From an uncultured Lachnospiraceae bacterium (GTDB lineage Bacteria > Bacillota > Clostridia > Lachnospirales > Lachnospiraceae), in NCBI GenBank assembly GCA_910583605.1, contig CAJTXN010000005.1:111668-175667 (forward strand): a DNA stretch of 64,000 nucleotides. Direction: 5' to 3'. The notes below the pieces were generated by a model. The model saw nothing but the letters and a program-made list of their open reading frames with translations. It was not told where the DNA came from and did not search any database. A program made the translations under genes and the position numbers. Positions 44,984-52,482 of this stretch are shown piece by piece (the first letter of the stretch is position 1; every line of letters begins with the position of its first letter).

Positions 44984-45780
44984 CGATGACCACCTCTCAG
45001 TTTTGCCAGTTCTTTGGATTTATTATCCGCCCGCATCAATGTTTCTCCGATCAGTACACCGTTTACGTTTGCGTTTCGAAGCACATCAATATCAGCAGCT
45101 GTCCGGATACCGCTCTCGGCTACAAATAAAATATGATCGGGAACCAGTTTTCTGTGTTTTTCGCTGTTGCGGACATCTACGGTAAATGTTTTTAAGTCCC
45201 GGTTATTGACACCGATAATTCTTGCTCCGGCAGTAATTGCAGAAAAGATTTCCGTTTCGTCATGGGCCTCCACAAGAGCAGAGAGTCCTAATGTGTCACA
45301 TATTTTTATGTACTTTTTCAATGTTTCCGTATCCAGTAATGCACAAATCAGTAAAACACAGTCGGCGCCTAAGACTTTTGCCTGATATATCTGATAATCA
45401 TTCACGGTAAAATCTTTCCGCAATACGGGAATTCCGACGGCTTCTTTGATTTCGGCCAGATATTTGTCACTGCCCTTAAAGTATTCCGGTTCTGTCAAAC
45501 AGGAAATACAGTCGGCACCGGCGTTTTCATATTCTCTGGCAATTTCAACATAGGGAAAATCTTCGGCAATGATTCCTTTAGACGGGGAGGCTTTTTTTAC
45601 CTCACAGATAAAGCTGATATCCTCCTTTTTTAATGCCTGTTCAAAGGCAAACGGAGGCAGCCGGAAGCGGCCGTTTTCTGCCGGATCTAAAGCCCGCCGC
45701 TTCATTTCATCATAAGAAATCTTCTTCATATCTTCGGCTGTCCGCTTTTCAGCAGCGACAGCAATTTCGTCCAATATCAT
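44977..45780 (-). CDS. trpC: Indole-3-glycerol phosphate synthase
   Basis: 267 residues. Ring closure of CdRP to indole-3-glycerol phosphate. The barrel motifs are all present: FICEVKKASPSKGII with catalytic Lys, YENAGADCISCLTEPEYFKG, VLRKDFTVNDYQIYQA with catalytic Lys, LVEAHDETE, IGVNNRDLKTF, and VAESGIRTAADI with the final GVLIGETLM. It is the first gene of this minus-strand unit, following a good promoter about 75 nt upstream. In most Clostridia trpE, trpG and trpD precede trpC; they are not in this window, so the pathway is split or incomplete. Confidence 0.97.
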   Translation of the reverse strand: MILDEIAVAAEKRTAEDMKKISYDEMKRRALDPAENGRFRLPPFAFEQALKKEDISFICEVKKASPSKGIIAEDFPYVEIAREYENAGADCISCLTEPEYFKGSDKYLAEIKEAVGIPVLRKDFTVNDYQIYQAKVLGADCVLLICALLDTETLKKYIKICDTLGLSALVEAHDETEIFSAITAGARIIGVNNRDLKTFTVDVRNSEKHRKLVPDHILFVAESGIRTAADIDVLRNANVNGVLIGETLMRADNKSKELAKLRGGHRW

Positions 45781-45856
45781 AATTTCGTCCTCTTAAATAT
45801 GATTCATATATAATTTACACTTTACCACTTCATAGTGATACAAACTTTTGGTTACT

Positions 45857-45885
45857 ATCATAATGTTTTTGGAGGATAAAGTCAA
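45857..45885 (-). promoter_or_regulatory. Promoter of trpCFBA
   Basis: On the minus strand TTGACT (45885-45880), a 17-bp spacer and TATGAT (45862-45857). No T-box, tryptophan-rich leader peptide or trp attenuator was recognised between it and trpC. Confidence 0.7.
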
Positions 45886-45929
45886 TTGAAAATGTTGGAT
45901 TTTATCCGTTTCCGGGTTTTAAGCCCATA

Positions 45930-45975
45930 AAAATCCCCGGAACGGAGTCAGTACTGACTATATTCCGGGGATTTT
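45930..45975 (-). terminator. Terminator of the HD-GYP gene
   Basis: AATCCCCGGAA and TTCCGGGGATT form an 11-12 bp perfect GC-rich stem with a 20-nt loop. On the minus strand it is followed by TTTTTA. It separates the HD-GYP gene from the trp promoter. Confidence 0.8.
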
Positions 45976-45991
45976 AAAAGGAAATTGCCGA

Positions 45992-47038
45992 TTATAAGAT
46001 TTCTTCAATAAAAATTGTTCGTTCCAATCCAAGGTCAATGATTTTATCTTCCGTAATCGGACGGTTTACACGATTATAATATATTTTAACAACAGGACGG
46101 GGTCCCTCGTTTTTACGGATATTTGACACGATTCCCACTTCCTTGGTGGACAGACGGACCATTACGCCCAAAGGATAAATCGGTATATTATTGACAAAAG
46201 CTTTTACCACATCCGGGTCATAATAGATTCCGCTGGTACCGTACAATTCTTCAATTGCCATATATGGAGGAATATTTTTGTAGGTAACGGAGGAAGAATA
46301 ATGAGCGCATAAGCCTACGATTCTGGCACATAAAGGAATCTCTTCTTCGGACAGCCCCTTTGGGTATCCGCTGCCGTTCCAGCGCTCATGGTGAAATTGT
46401 ATACAGTTTGCAATTTTTCTCGGAATATTTTTCTGTAGTGCAAAATAAAAACCGTAGGTGGGATGTTCCTGCCACAGATTTCTCTGCTGCTGGGTAAAAT
46501 TATCACTATTCAGAAGCATCGGCATTTCTGCCACGCCAATATTATGCAGTAAGCCACCGATTACCGCACATACGATTTCTTCCGTATTCAGTTTCATACA
46601 TCCTGCAACAAGTCCGCTTAAAACGGAAGTATATATACTGTGTTCATAGAGCCGTAAATTATCAATGACTTTTAATTCCACCAAAAATGATAAAACATCT
46701 TCGTTTTTTGCAACTTTAACGATAATAGCCTCTAAAATACGGGCAACGGTAACTACGTCATCATTTTTATTGGCTTCCGGCCGTTTGGGAGATGTCTTGC
46801 GGAGTATTCTGATAAAATCGCTTACCAGAGATTCTGCCATCTTATCTGTTGGGGAAATAAACACGGTATCCCGGTCGGCAATATCAACCTGTTCGATTTT
46901 TAATTCCTTTAATTTTTCTATATTCTTAATACTAAGAATGGTGCCGGCACTTAGAAGACAGGTATCAGTTTCCGGTGAAACAACGGCCTGTTCCAGTTTC
47001 ATACCCGGCTTCACTTCTATTATGGATAAAATGCTCAT
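45992..47038 (-). CDS. HD-GYP domain protein with altered HD dyad
   Basis: 348 residues. An N-terminal part of about 130 residues starts SILSIIEVKPGMKLEQAV and is like the DUF3391-type or uncharacterised modules seen before HD-GYP domains. The HD-GYP domain follows at about 135-310: LYEHSIYTSVLSGLVAGCMK, then LLHNIGVAEMP, EHPTYGF, FHHERWNGSGYPKG and PLCARIVGLCAHYSS. The GYP motif is intact, but the metal-binding HD is HN here (His165-Asn166). HD-GYP proteins usually hydrolyse cyclic di-GMP; the Asp-to-Asn change may weaken metal binding, so this could be a binding protein and not an enzyme. A short C-terminal segment has MVRLSTKEVGIVSNI. It stands alone and has its own terminator. Confidence 0.88.
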   Translation of the reverse strand: MSILSIIEVKPGMKLEQAVVSPETDTCLLSAGTILSIKNIEKLKELKIEQVDIADRDTVFISPTDKMAESLVSDFIRILRKTSPKRPEANKNDDVVTVARILEAIIVKVAKNEDVLSFLVELKVIDNLRLYEHSIYTSVLSGLVAGCMKLNTEEIVCAVIGGLLHNIGVAEMPMLLNSDNFTQQQRNLWQEHPTYGFYFALQKNIPRKIANCIQFHHERWNGSGYPKGLSEEEIPLCARIVGLCAHYSSSVTYKNIPPYMAIEELYGTSGIYYDPDVVKAFVNNIPIYPLGVMVRLSTKEVGIVSNIRKNEGPRPVVKIYYNRVNRPITEDKIIDLGLERTIFIEEIL

Positions 47039-47159
47039 TAGAAAAACTCCTTAGTATATTATTGGTTTTTATCTTTTTGTCAGTTTTACAACAGCAGCAA
47101 TAAATTCATTATACAGGTTTAAACGTGTAAAAGCAATAAAAAAGAGTAAAAAGTAATGC

Positions 47160-47188
47160 TTGAATATGGCGGTGTTTAGTGTTAAAAT
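47160..47188 (+). promoter_or_regulatory. Promoter of the SbcD/YhaO-like gene
   Basis: TTGAAT (47160-47165), a 17-bp spacer and TAAAAT (47183-47188). Ribosome binding site AGAGGAG follows at 47219-47225. Confidence 0.6.
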
Positions 47189-47231
47189 AATGAAAAAACA
47201 GAACGTAAGTTCGTGCATTAGAGGAGAAAAT

Positions 47232-48437
47232 ATGTATACACAAAGTAAAGGCATTACACTGCTGCATACCGGAGACATTCATCTTGGCTTTTTATACAGC
47301 GGTTTAAAGGAAAAAGCGGTGGAACGGCAGCAGGATAATCTGGAGACATTTCTCTATATAACTTCTCTCTGCCGAAGCCGGAACATAGATATTTTGCTGA
47401 TAGCCGGTGATCTGTTTGATACGCCGGTACCGGACAGGAAGCTTTTAAAGACGGTAAGAAAGGCATTTGACGAGATTGCTGAAACTCTTGTGGTAATCAG
47501 TCCGGGGAACCACGATTATTATGAGCCGGGTGGTATTTATGATGATATAGAGGCCTGGAGTGATAATGTATTCATTTTTCACGGCGAAATGGATTGTTTT
47601 GAATTTAACGTCAGAGGTGAGACTGTCAGAATATACGGCGCCGCATTTACCGGTCAGTATCAGCGGGAGTCACTGATGAAGCAGCGAAGGCTGACCGGAG
47701 ACGGGGTTATTTCCATCGGACTGTTTCACGGAGAACTGGGCAGCAGCGGTTCGGCTTCAAAGTATAACCGAATCACTCCGGGACAAATAGAAGCGAACCG
47801 GTTTTCCTATACGGCGCTGGGGCATATACATGGTACGGAAGGTATTTTTTATGCAGGGCAGGTACCTTATGCATATTGCGGAAGTCCGGAGGGACATGGA
47901 TTTGATGAAACCGGCGGGAAAGGGATCTTTCTGGGATACATCACCAATGAAGAGTGTAATCTGGAATTTTACAAAACCTGCAGAAGGCAGTATATTGTGG
48001 AAAAGATTTGCATTGAAGACTTTGACGGTGCAAAACAATTGGCCGATTACCTTTTGGCTTCGTTTCGAAACCGGTTTGGTGAGGAATATAAAGACCATTT
48101 ATATCAGTTAAAATTTTATGGCAGCAACAGACAGGACATAGATATGGAGCGTGTCAGGTTCTGTTTAAAATCTTTATATTATATTGAAATCAAAGATGAG
48201 ACAGAAACTGTGTTAAGAGAACACAGCCGGGATTTCCGGGAAAAGCTAAACGGAATCCGGGATAGAAAAAGTATAGCAGAGAATGATTCGCTGGAAGCAT
48301 ATTTCGAGGAGCGGATGCGGCGTCTGATAGCCGCAGAAGAAACCGGAGAAGATCCGGATGAAATCAGGATAAAACGTTATCGGAGAGCATTACGGCTTGG
48401 AATGGAAGCTGTTTTAAATTATAGAAGGAAGGAATAA
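47232..48437 (+). CDS. Metallophosphoesterase of the SbcD/Mre11/YhaO type
   Basis: About 401 residues from ATG 47232, which has AGAGGAG upstream; a frame extending to 47160 overlaps the promoter. The calcineurin-like core is complete: LLHTGDIHLGFL (metal Asp, His), IDILLIAGDLFDTP, VVISPGNHDYY, GLFHGELG and YTALGHIHGTEG. Such enzymes form a nuclease complex with an SbcC-type ATPase that acts on DNA ends. The C-terminal part holds a helical segment for the ATPase. The next gene, 4 nt downstream, encodes the ATPase partner, so they work as a pair, as yhaO-yhaN in Bacillus. Confidence 0.92.
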   Translation: MYTQSKGITLLHTGDIHLGFLYSGLKEKAVERQQDNLETFLYITSLCRSRNIDILLIAGDLFDTPVPDRKLLKTVRKAFDEIAETLVVISPGNHDYYEPGGIYDDIEAWSDNVFIFHGEMDCFEFNVRGETVRIYGAAFTGQYQRESLMKQRRLTGDGVISIGLFHGELGSSGSASKYNRITPGQIEANRFSYTALGHIHGTEGIFYAGQVPYAYCGSPEGHGFDETGGKGIFLGYITNEECNLEFYKTCRRQYIVEKICIEDFDGAKQLADYLLASFRNRFGEEYKDHLYQLKFYGSNRQDIDMERVRFCLKSLYYIEIKDETETVLREHSRDFREKLNGIRDRKSIAENDSLEAYFEERMRRLIAAEETGEDPDEIRIKRYRRALRLGMEAVLNYRRKE

Positions 48438-48441
48438 AGTA

Positions 48442-50064
48442 TTGCAGATTTTGGATATACATATTGGCAGTTTTGGCGGCATTCAGAATATGAAACTCAG
48501 CTTTGAAGACGGATTTCAGATAATTTACGGTGAAAACGGGTACGGAAAATCTACAATTATGTCTTTTATCCGCTTAATGCTTTATGGCAAAAATTCAAAA
48601 AGCCGGGATTTGAATCAGAACCTCAGAAAAAAGTATACTCCGTTTAACGGCAGTAAGATGAACGGAAGTATGCGGTGGGAGATAAATGGGCATAGTATCA
48701 GAATAGACAGGGAGTTTGGGAAAACCCAGGCAAATGATATTATTTATGTATTTAATGAGACCACCGGAACGGAACTTCAGGTTCCTGCCGGAATGGAAAT
48801 CGGTGAATATCTGCTGGATATGAATGAAAAAATATTTGAAAAGGTTATCTTTGGAGGAAGTCCGGACGGAGATGCGGGAACCGCAGCAGGAGACATCATG
48901 TCGGGACTGGTAAATATGGGAACTTCCGGAGACGAAGAGATATCCGTTTCTGATATTCTGGCGGATTTAAATACGGCAATGGAGAATTTGAAAAGCAAAC
49001 GGGGGACATCGGGCAGTATTCCGCGTATCAGCGAAGAGATAATCCGCATGAATGAAGAGAAATCCGCGCTGATTCAAAGGAAGAAGGAACTGGAGCAGAT
49101 TCGAAGGTCGGATATTTCGATGGCAGATAAGGAAAAGATATTACTTGGGAATCTGATCGCCCGTCTGGAAAATGAAAGATATACGGCAGAAAGGAAAAGG
49201 AGAAAAGAGACTAAGGGGGAAAAAACGGAAGCAAACAAAGGAAAACGCGGGCGACATTTTATATCGGCAGTTTTATGTTTTGGTTTTGGTATACTTCTGA
49301 TTGGAAACGGAAAAGGAATTTTTGGAAGCGCTGGTTACAGATATGCTGCCGTTCTCATACTGTTTCTGGCGGGAATCGGTTTTCTGGCTGCTGCCGCAAG
49401 AAAAAGTCATTCGTCTGGAATCGAAGAGGATTTCACGGAATATACCGAAAAAATAAGTGAATTATTGGATGATTTAGGGTATAATGGATATTCATCAGAT
49501 GATTTAAAAGAGAGACTGTGGGAACTGGAACATTCGGAGGAAGAGGATTTATCGGGAATGATACAGCGAATCCGTCAGGAAATTGAAGAATGTCAGATTC
49601 AGCTTACACAGTTACGAAAGAAAAGAGAAGAACTGACAGAAGAATACGAAGCATATAAAATTGCTTTTACCGTTATGCAGGAATGTGCGGCAGAACTTCG
49701 TTCCACGGTATCCCGGCCGTTAAATGATATGGCAGGGAAAATTTTTTTCCGTCTTACGGATAATCAATATGATGGTTTTATGGTAGACGAACAGTATCAG
49801 ATCCGGGTGCGGGAACAAAAAGATGCCCTGTACCGTGAATGGAAGAATCTGAGTACGGGAACTGCTAATCAGGCATATTTGTCACTTCGGATTGCAGTGA
49901 ATGAAATGTTCTCCGGACAGGAAAAAATGCCGCTGCTGTTGGACGATGTATTGTCAAATTATGACGAAAAACGGGCAGAACGGGCCATTCAGGTATTAAA
50001 AGAAAGAGGGGGACAGGTGATATTATTTACCTGTCATAAAAATCTGTTGCAAATTTCAGTGTGA
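48442..50064 (+). CDS. SbcC/YhaN-like ATPase, short form
   Basis: 540 residues from TTG 48442. N-terminal Walker A GENGYGKST (residues 30-38), followed by a helical coiled coil. Near residues 275-315 two hydrophobic stretches (FISAVLCFGFGILLIG and YAAVLILFLAGIGFLAAAA) look like membrane segments in the middle of the coil, as in YhaN. The C-terminal half-site has NLSTGTANQAYLSLRIAVNE (signature) and LLLDDVLSNYDEKRAE (Walker B). It is much shorter than Bacillus YhaN (about 960 residues), with only about 200 residues on either arm of the coil. It should cooperate with the preceding nuclease; the membrane-like segments hint at a membrane-linked complex. Confidence 0.88.
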   Translation: MQILDIHIGSFGGIQNMKLSFEDGFQIIYGENGYGKSTIMSFIRLMLYGKNSKSRDLNQNLRKKYTPFNGSKMNGSMRWEINGHSIRIDREFGKTQANDIIYVFNETTGTELQVPAGMEIGEYLLDMNEKIFEKVIFGGSPDGDAGTAAGDIMSGLVNMGTSGDEEISVSDILADLNTAMENLKSKRGTSGSIPRISEEIIRMNEEKSALIQRKKELEQIRRSDISMADKEKILLGNLIARLENERYTAERKRRKETKGEKTEANKGKRGRHFISAVLCFGFGILLIGNGKGIFGSAGYRYAAVLILFLAGIGFLAAAARKSHSSGIEEDFTEYTEKISELLDDLGYNGYSSDDLKERLWELEHSEEEDLSGMIQRIRQEIEECQIQLTQLRKKREELTEEYEAYKIAFTVMQECAAELRSTVSRPLNDMAGKIFFRLTDNQYDGFMVDEQYQIRVREQKDALYREWKNLSTGTANQAYLSLRIAVNEMFSGQEKMPLLLDDVLSNYDEKRAERAIQVLKERGGQVILFTCHKNLLQISV

Positions 50065-50147
50065 TAAATGTAACAGGCGATTGCGAAGCCCGCGGTCGCA
50101 GATTGGAAGTTTCAGTGAATTGCGGCTCTGGGCGAACAGTTTTGGTT

Positions 50148-50174
50148 CATTTGTCCGCTGAAAGCGAACAAATG
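50148..50174. repeat. Inverted repeat between the YhaN-like gene and the decarboxylase gene
   Basis: CATTTGTCCGC (50148-50158) and GCGAACAAATG (50164-50174) pair with one mismatch around a 5-nt loop. It sits in a 132-nt gap just before the decarboxylase ribosome binding site (AAAGGAA). No U-run follows; it may be a partial terminator or a regulatory hairpin. Confidence 0.5.
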
Positions 50175-50196
50175 GGCCGGAAAGGAATCACATTTT

Positions 50197-51714
50197 ATGG
50201 CTGATTTATATAAAAGACTGATGGAATATTGTACCTCTGATTATTACCCTTTTCATATGCCGGGGCATAAAAGGGCTGTTCAGCAGGAAGGAAATCCTTA
50301 TGTTTATGATATAACGGAGATAGAAGGCTTTGATAATCTCCATGAGCCTCAGGGGATTTTACGAATTGCCATGGAAGAGGCGGCAAAATTTTATCAGTCG
50401 GATAAAACATACTTTTTGATTAACGGCAGTACCGGAGGAATATTATCAGCAATCAGTGCAGTAACCGGTATGGGGGATGAGATCATTATTGCCAGAAACT
50501 GCCATAAATCTGTTTATCATGCCGTGTTTCTCAGAGAACTGAAACAGGTATATCTGTATCCGGAATATGTAAAAGAATACGGAATCTGCGGAGGCATCCG
50601 CCCGGAGCAGGTAAGGGAGACCTTGCAGGAACATCCGAATGCCAAAGCGGTGGTAATAACTTCGCCTACATATGAGGGTGTGGTTTCGGATATAAAGGCA
50701 ATTGCGGATATTGTTCATCAGTATGGTATTCCGTTGATTGTGGACGAAGCCCATGGCGCCCACTTCGGTATGCATGACAGACTTCCGGAATCGGCATTGA
50801 AACTGGGAGCGGATTTGGTGATTCAAAGTCTGCATAAGACACTGCCGGCACTGACCCAGACGGCTCTGCTGCATATCCGCTTCCGTCAGGAACAGGGAAA
50901 GTATCTGGTTTCACGGGAGGCAGTTGAGCAATATCTTTCTATTTATCAGACCAGCAGCCCTTCTTATGTGCTGATGGCAAGTATTGATGAATGTATCAAC
51001 AAGGTAAAGTCCGAAGGGATCATGTGGTTTGAGCCGTATGTAAAGCGGCTGGAAGTGATAAAGCAGCATGCAAAGCAGCTTACCCATTTAAAAATTATGG
51101 ATCGGGAAGTTGTGGGAGATAACGGCATTTTTGATCTGGACATATCCAAACTGGTGATATCCTCCAGAGGTACCGGGTTATCCGGACAGCAGCTCTATGA
51201 TAAATTAAACAATAAGTTTCATCTGCAGTTGGAAATGGCGGCCGGAGACTATGCCATTGCAATGACTTCGCCAATGGACAGTGAAGAAGGATTACTGCGC
51301 CTGTTTACGGCGCTGGCAGAGGTTGACAGGGATTTACGGATAGGCGGGGAGGAATATGAATACAGGCTTCCGTTAGCAAGAGCGGAAACCGTTACGGAAG
51401 CTGTTGAAAAGGAGTTTTCCATTCCGGACACGGTTGTGCTGACTTCCATATCTGCCGCTATGAAGCAGGACAGTGAGATGATAAAGTTTCATAACACGGC
51501 CGGAAGGATCAGCGGCTCTTATGTCTGGCTGTATCCGCCGGGAGTACCGGTTATCGCACCGGGAGACATGATTTCGGGAGAAATGATTGCATTAATCGAT
51601 AAATACAGGGCAAGCGGACTGAAGGTATATGGTCTGTCGGAAGACAGGGACATGAAGATTAAAGTGATAAAAGAGAATTTTAAGCGGATAAAACTATGGA
51701 ATGCCAGATTGTAA
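50197..51714 (+). CDS. Orn/Lys/Arg decarboxylase family protein
   Basis: 505 residues. PLP-dependent fold-type I protein of the short (biosynthetic, Bacillus YaaO/SpeA-like) group. MEYCTSDYYPFHMPGHKR, INGSTGGILSAISAV, ARNCHKSVYHAVFL, VDEAHGAHFG and the PLP-lysine segment QSLHKTLPALTQTALLH are all present. The C-terminal domain with YPPGVPVIAPGDMISGE completes it. Likely reaction: decarboxylation of arginine or lysine in polyamine formation; the exact substrate cannot be read. A guanylate-kinase-like gene follows 46 nt downstream, an arrangement similar to yaaO-tmk in Bacillus, suggesting one operon. Confidence 0.92.
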   Translation: MADLYKRLMEYCTSDYYPFHMPGHKRAVQQEGNPYVYDITEIEGFDNLHEPQGILRIAMEEAAKFYQSDKTYFLINGSTGGILSAISAVTGMGDEIIIARNCHKSVYHAVFLRELKQVYLYPEYVKEYGICGGIRPEQVRETLQEHPNAKAVVITSPTYEGVVSDIKAIADIVHQYGIPLIVDEAHGAHFGMHDRLPESALKLGADLVIQSLHKTLPALTQTALLHIRFRQEQGKYLVSREAVEQYLSIYQTSSPSYVLMASIDECINKVKSEGIMWFEPYVKRLEVIKQHAKQLTHLKIMDREVVGDNGIFDLDISKLVISSRGTGLSGQQLYDKLNNKFHLQLEMAAGDYAIAMTSPMDSEEGLLRLFTALAEVDRDLRIGGEEYEYRLPLARAETVTEAVEKEFSIPDTVVLTSISAAMKQDSEMIKFHNTAGRISGSYVWLYPPGVPVIAPGDMISGEMIALIDKYRASGLKVYGLSEDRDMKIKVIKENFKRIKLWNARL

Positions 51715-51760
51715 TCCGGCAGGACATAGAGTAGCAGGATTGTAAAGCTGAAAGAAAGGA

Positions 51761-52372
51761 ATGGACGGACACATGGGCAGGATATTTTATGTCATGGGTA
51801 AAAGTGCATCGGGAAAAGATACGATTTATAACAGCCTGATGACAGAAGAAGAATTCCGGTTTAAAAATATAGTGGGATATACTACCCGGCCGATGCGGGA
51901 ACATGAAACAGAGGGCAGAGAGTATCATTTTGTAGATGAAACGAAGCTGGGGGAATTGGAGCGTCAGGGAAAAGTAGTGGAAAAACGGGGATATGATACC
52001 ATATATGGAAAGTGGTATTACTGCACGGTGGATGACGGCAGCATTGATTTTGAACATGAGAATTATCTGCTAATCGGAACATTGGAAGCTTATCGGGATT
52101 TGTGCGGCTATTTCGGAACGGACAGACTGGTTCCCATCTATATTGAGGTGGACGATTTTGTACGTCTTTCCAGGGCAATGGAGCGGGAGCGGCAGCAATC
52201 GGTGCCGAAGTATACAGAAATGTGCCGGAGATTTGTAGCGGATGATGAAGACTTTTCAGAAGAGAAAATACGTGAGGCAGGAATTAAAAAAAGATATGTG
52301 AATCTGGACTTTGCACATTGTTATAATGAGATTAAAAATGATATAAAAAAGGAAATCTCAACGAAATCTTAA
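51761..52372 (+). CDS. Guanylate-kinase-like P-loop protein
   Basis: 203 residues; the true start may be ATG 51773 (MGRIFYVMGKSASGKDT), with AGAAAGGAATGG near 51753-51764. The P-loop GKSASGKDT and the GMP-binding part VGYTTRPMREHETEGREYHF match guanylate kinases, but the lid region and the C-terminal half diverge (VEKRGYDTIYGKWYYCTVDD, then LVPIYIEVDDFVRLSRAMER). Gram-positive anaerobes often carry a second, divergent Gmk of unknown specificity next to a decarboxylase gene, and I place it in that group. It ends at a putative response-regulator box of the next operon. Confidence 0.85.
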   Translation: MDGHMGRIFYVMGKSASGKDTIYNSLMTEEEFRFKNIVGYTTRPMREHETEGREYHFVDETKLGELERQGKVVEKRGYDTIYGKWYYCTVDDGSIDFEHENYLLIGTLEAYRDLCGYFGTDRLVPIYIEVDDFVRLSRAMERERQQSVPKYTEMCRRFVADDEDFSEEKIREAGIKKRYVNLDFAHCYNEIKNDIKKEISTKS

Positions 52373-52409
52373 TAAAATCTTAAGCTGTTGCCTCCTTGAA
52401 TCTTATAAT
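52367..52409 (+). promoter_or_regulatory. Response-regulator box and promoter of the ABC transporter gene
   Basis: Direct repeats TCTTAA at 52367 and 52378 have an 11-bp period, the spacing used by OmpR-family regulators. A -10 element TATAAT lies at 52404-52409, 20 bp after the second box. The first box overlaps the gmk-like stop codon. The same pair recurs at 55306 in front of the two-component genes. Confidence 0.6.
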
Positions 52410-52482
52410 TGTTTTAAATAAAATAGGAGCATGAAATTTTTTAGGAAGGAGCACAGGGAATCCCCTGAGTAAAAAGTGTGGT

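Noticed and set aside
45781..45930. T-box or tryptophan attenuator before trpC
   Set aside because: No Trp-rich leader peptide, T-box core motif or terminator/antiterminator pair could be found in this stretch.
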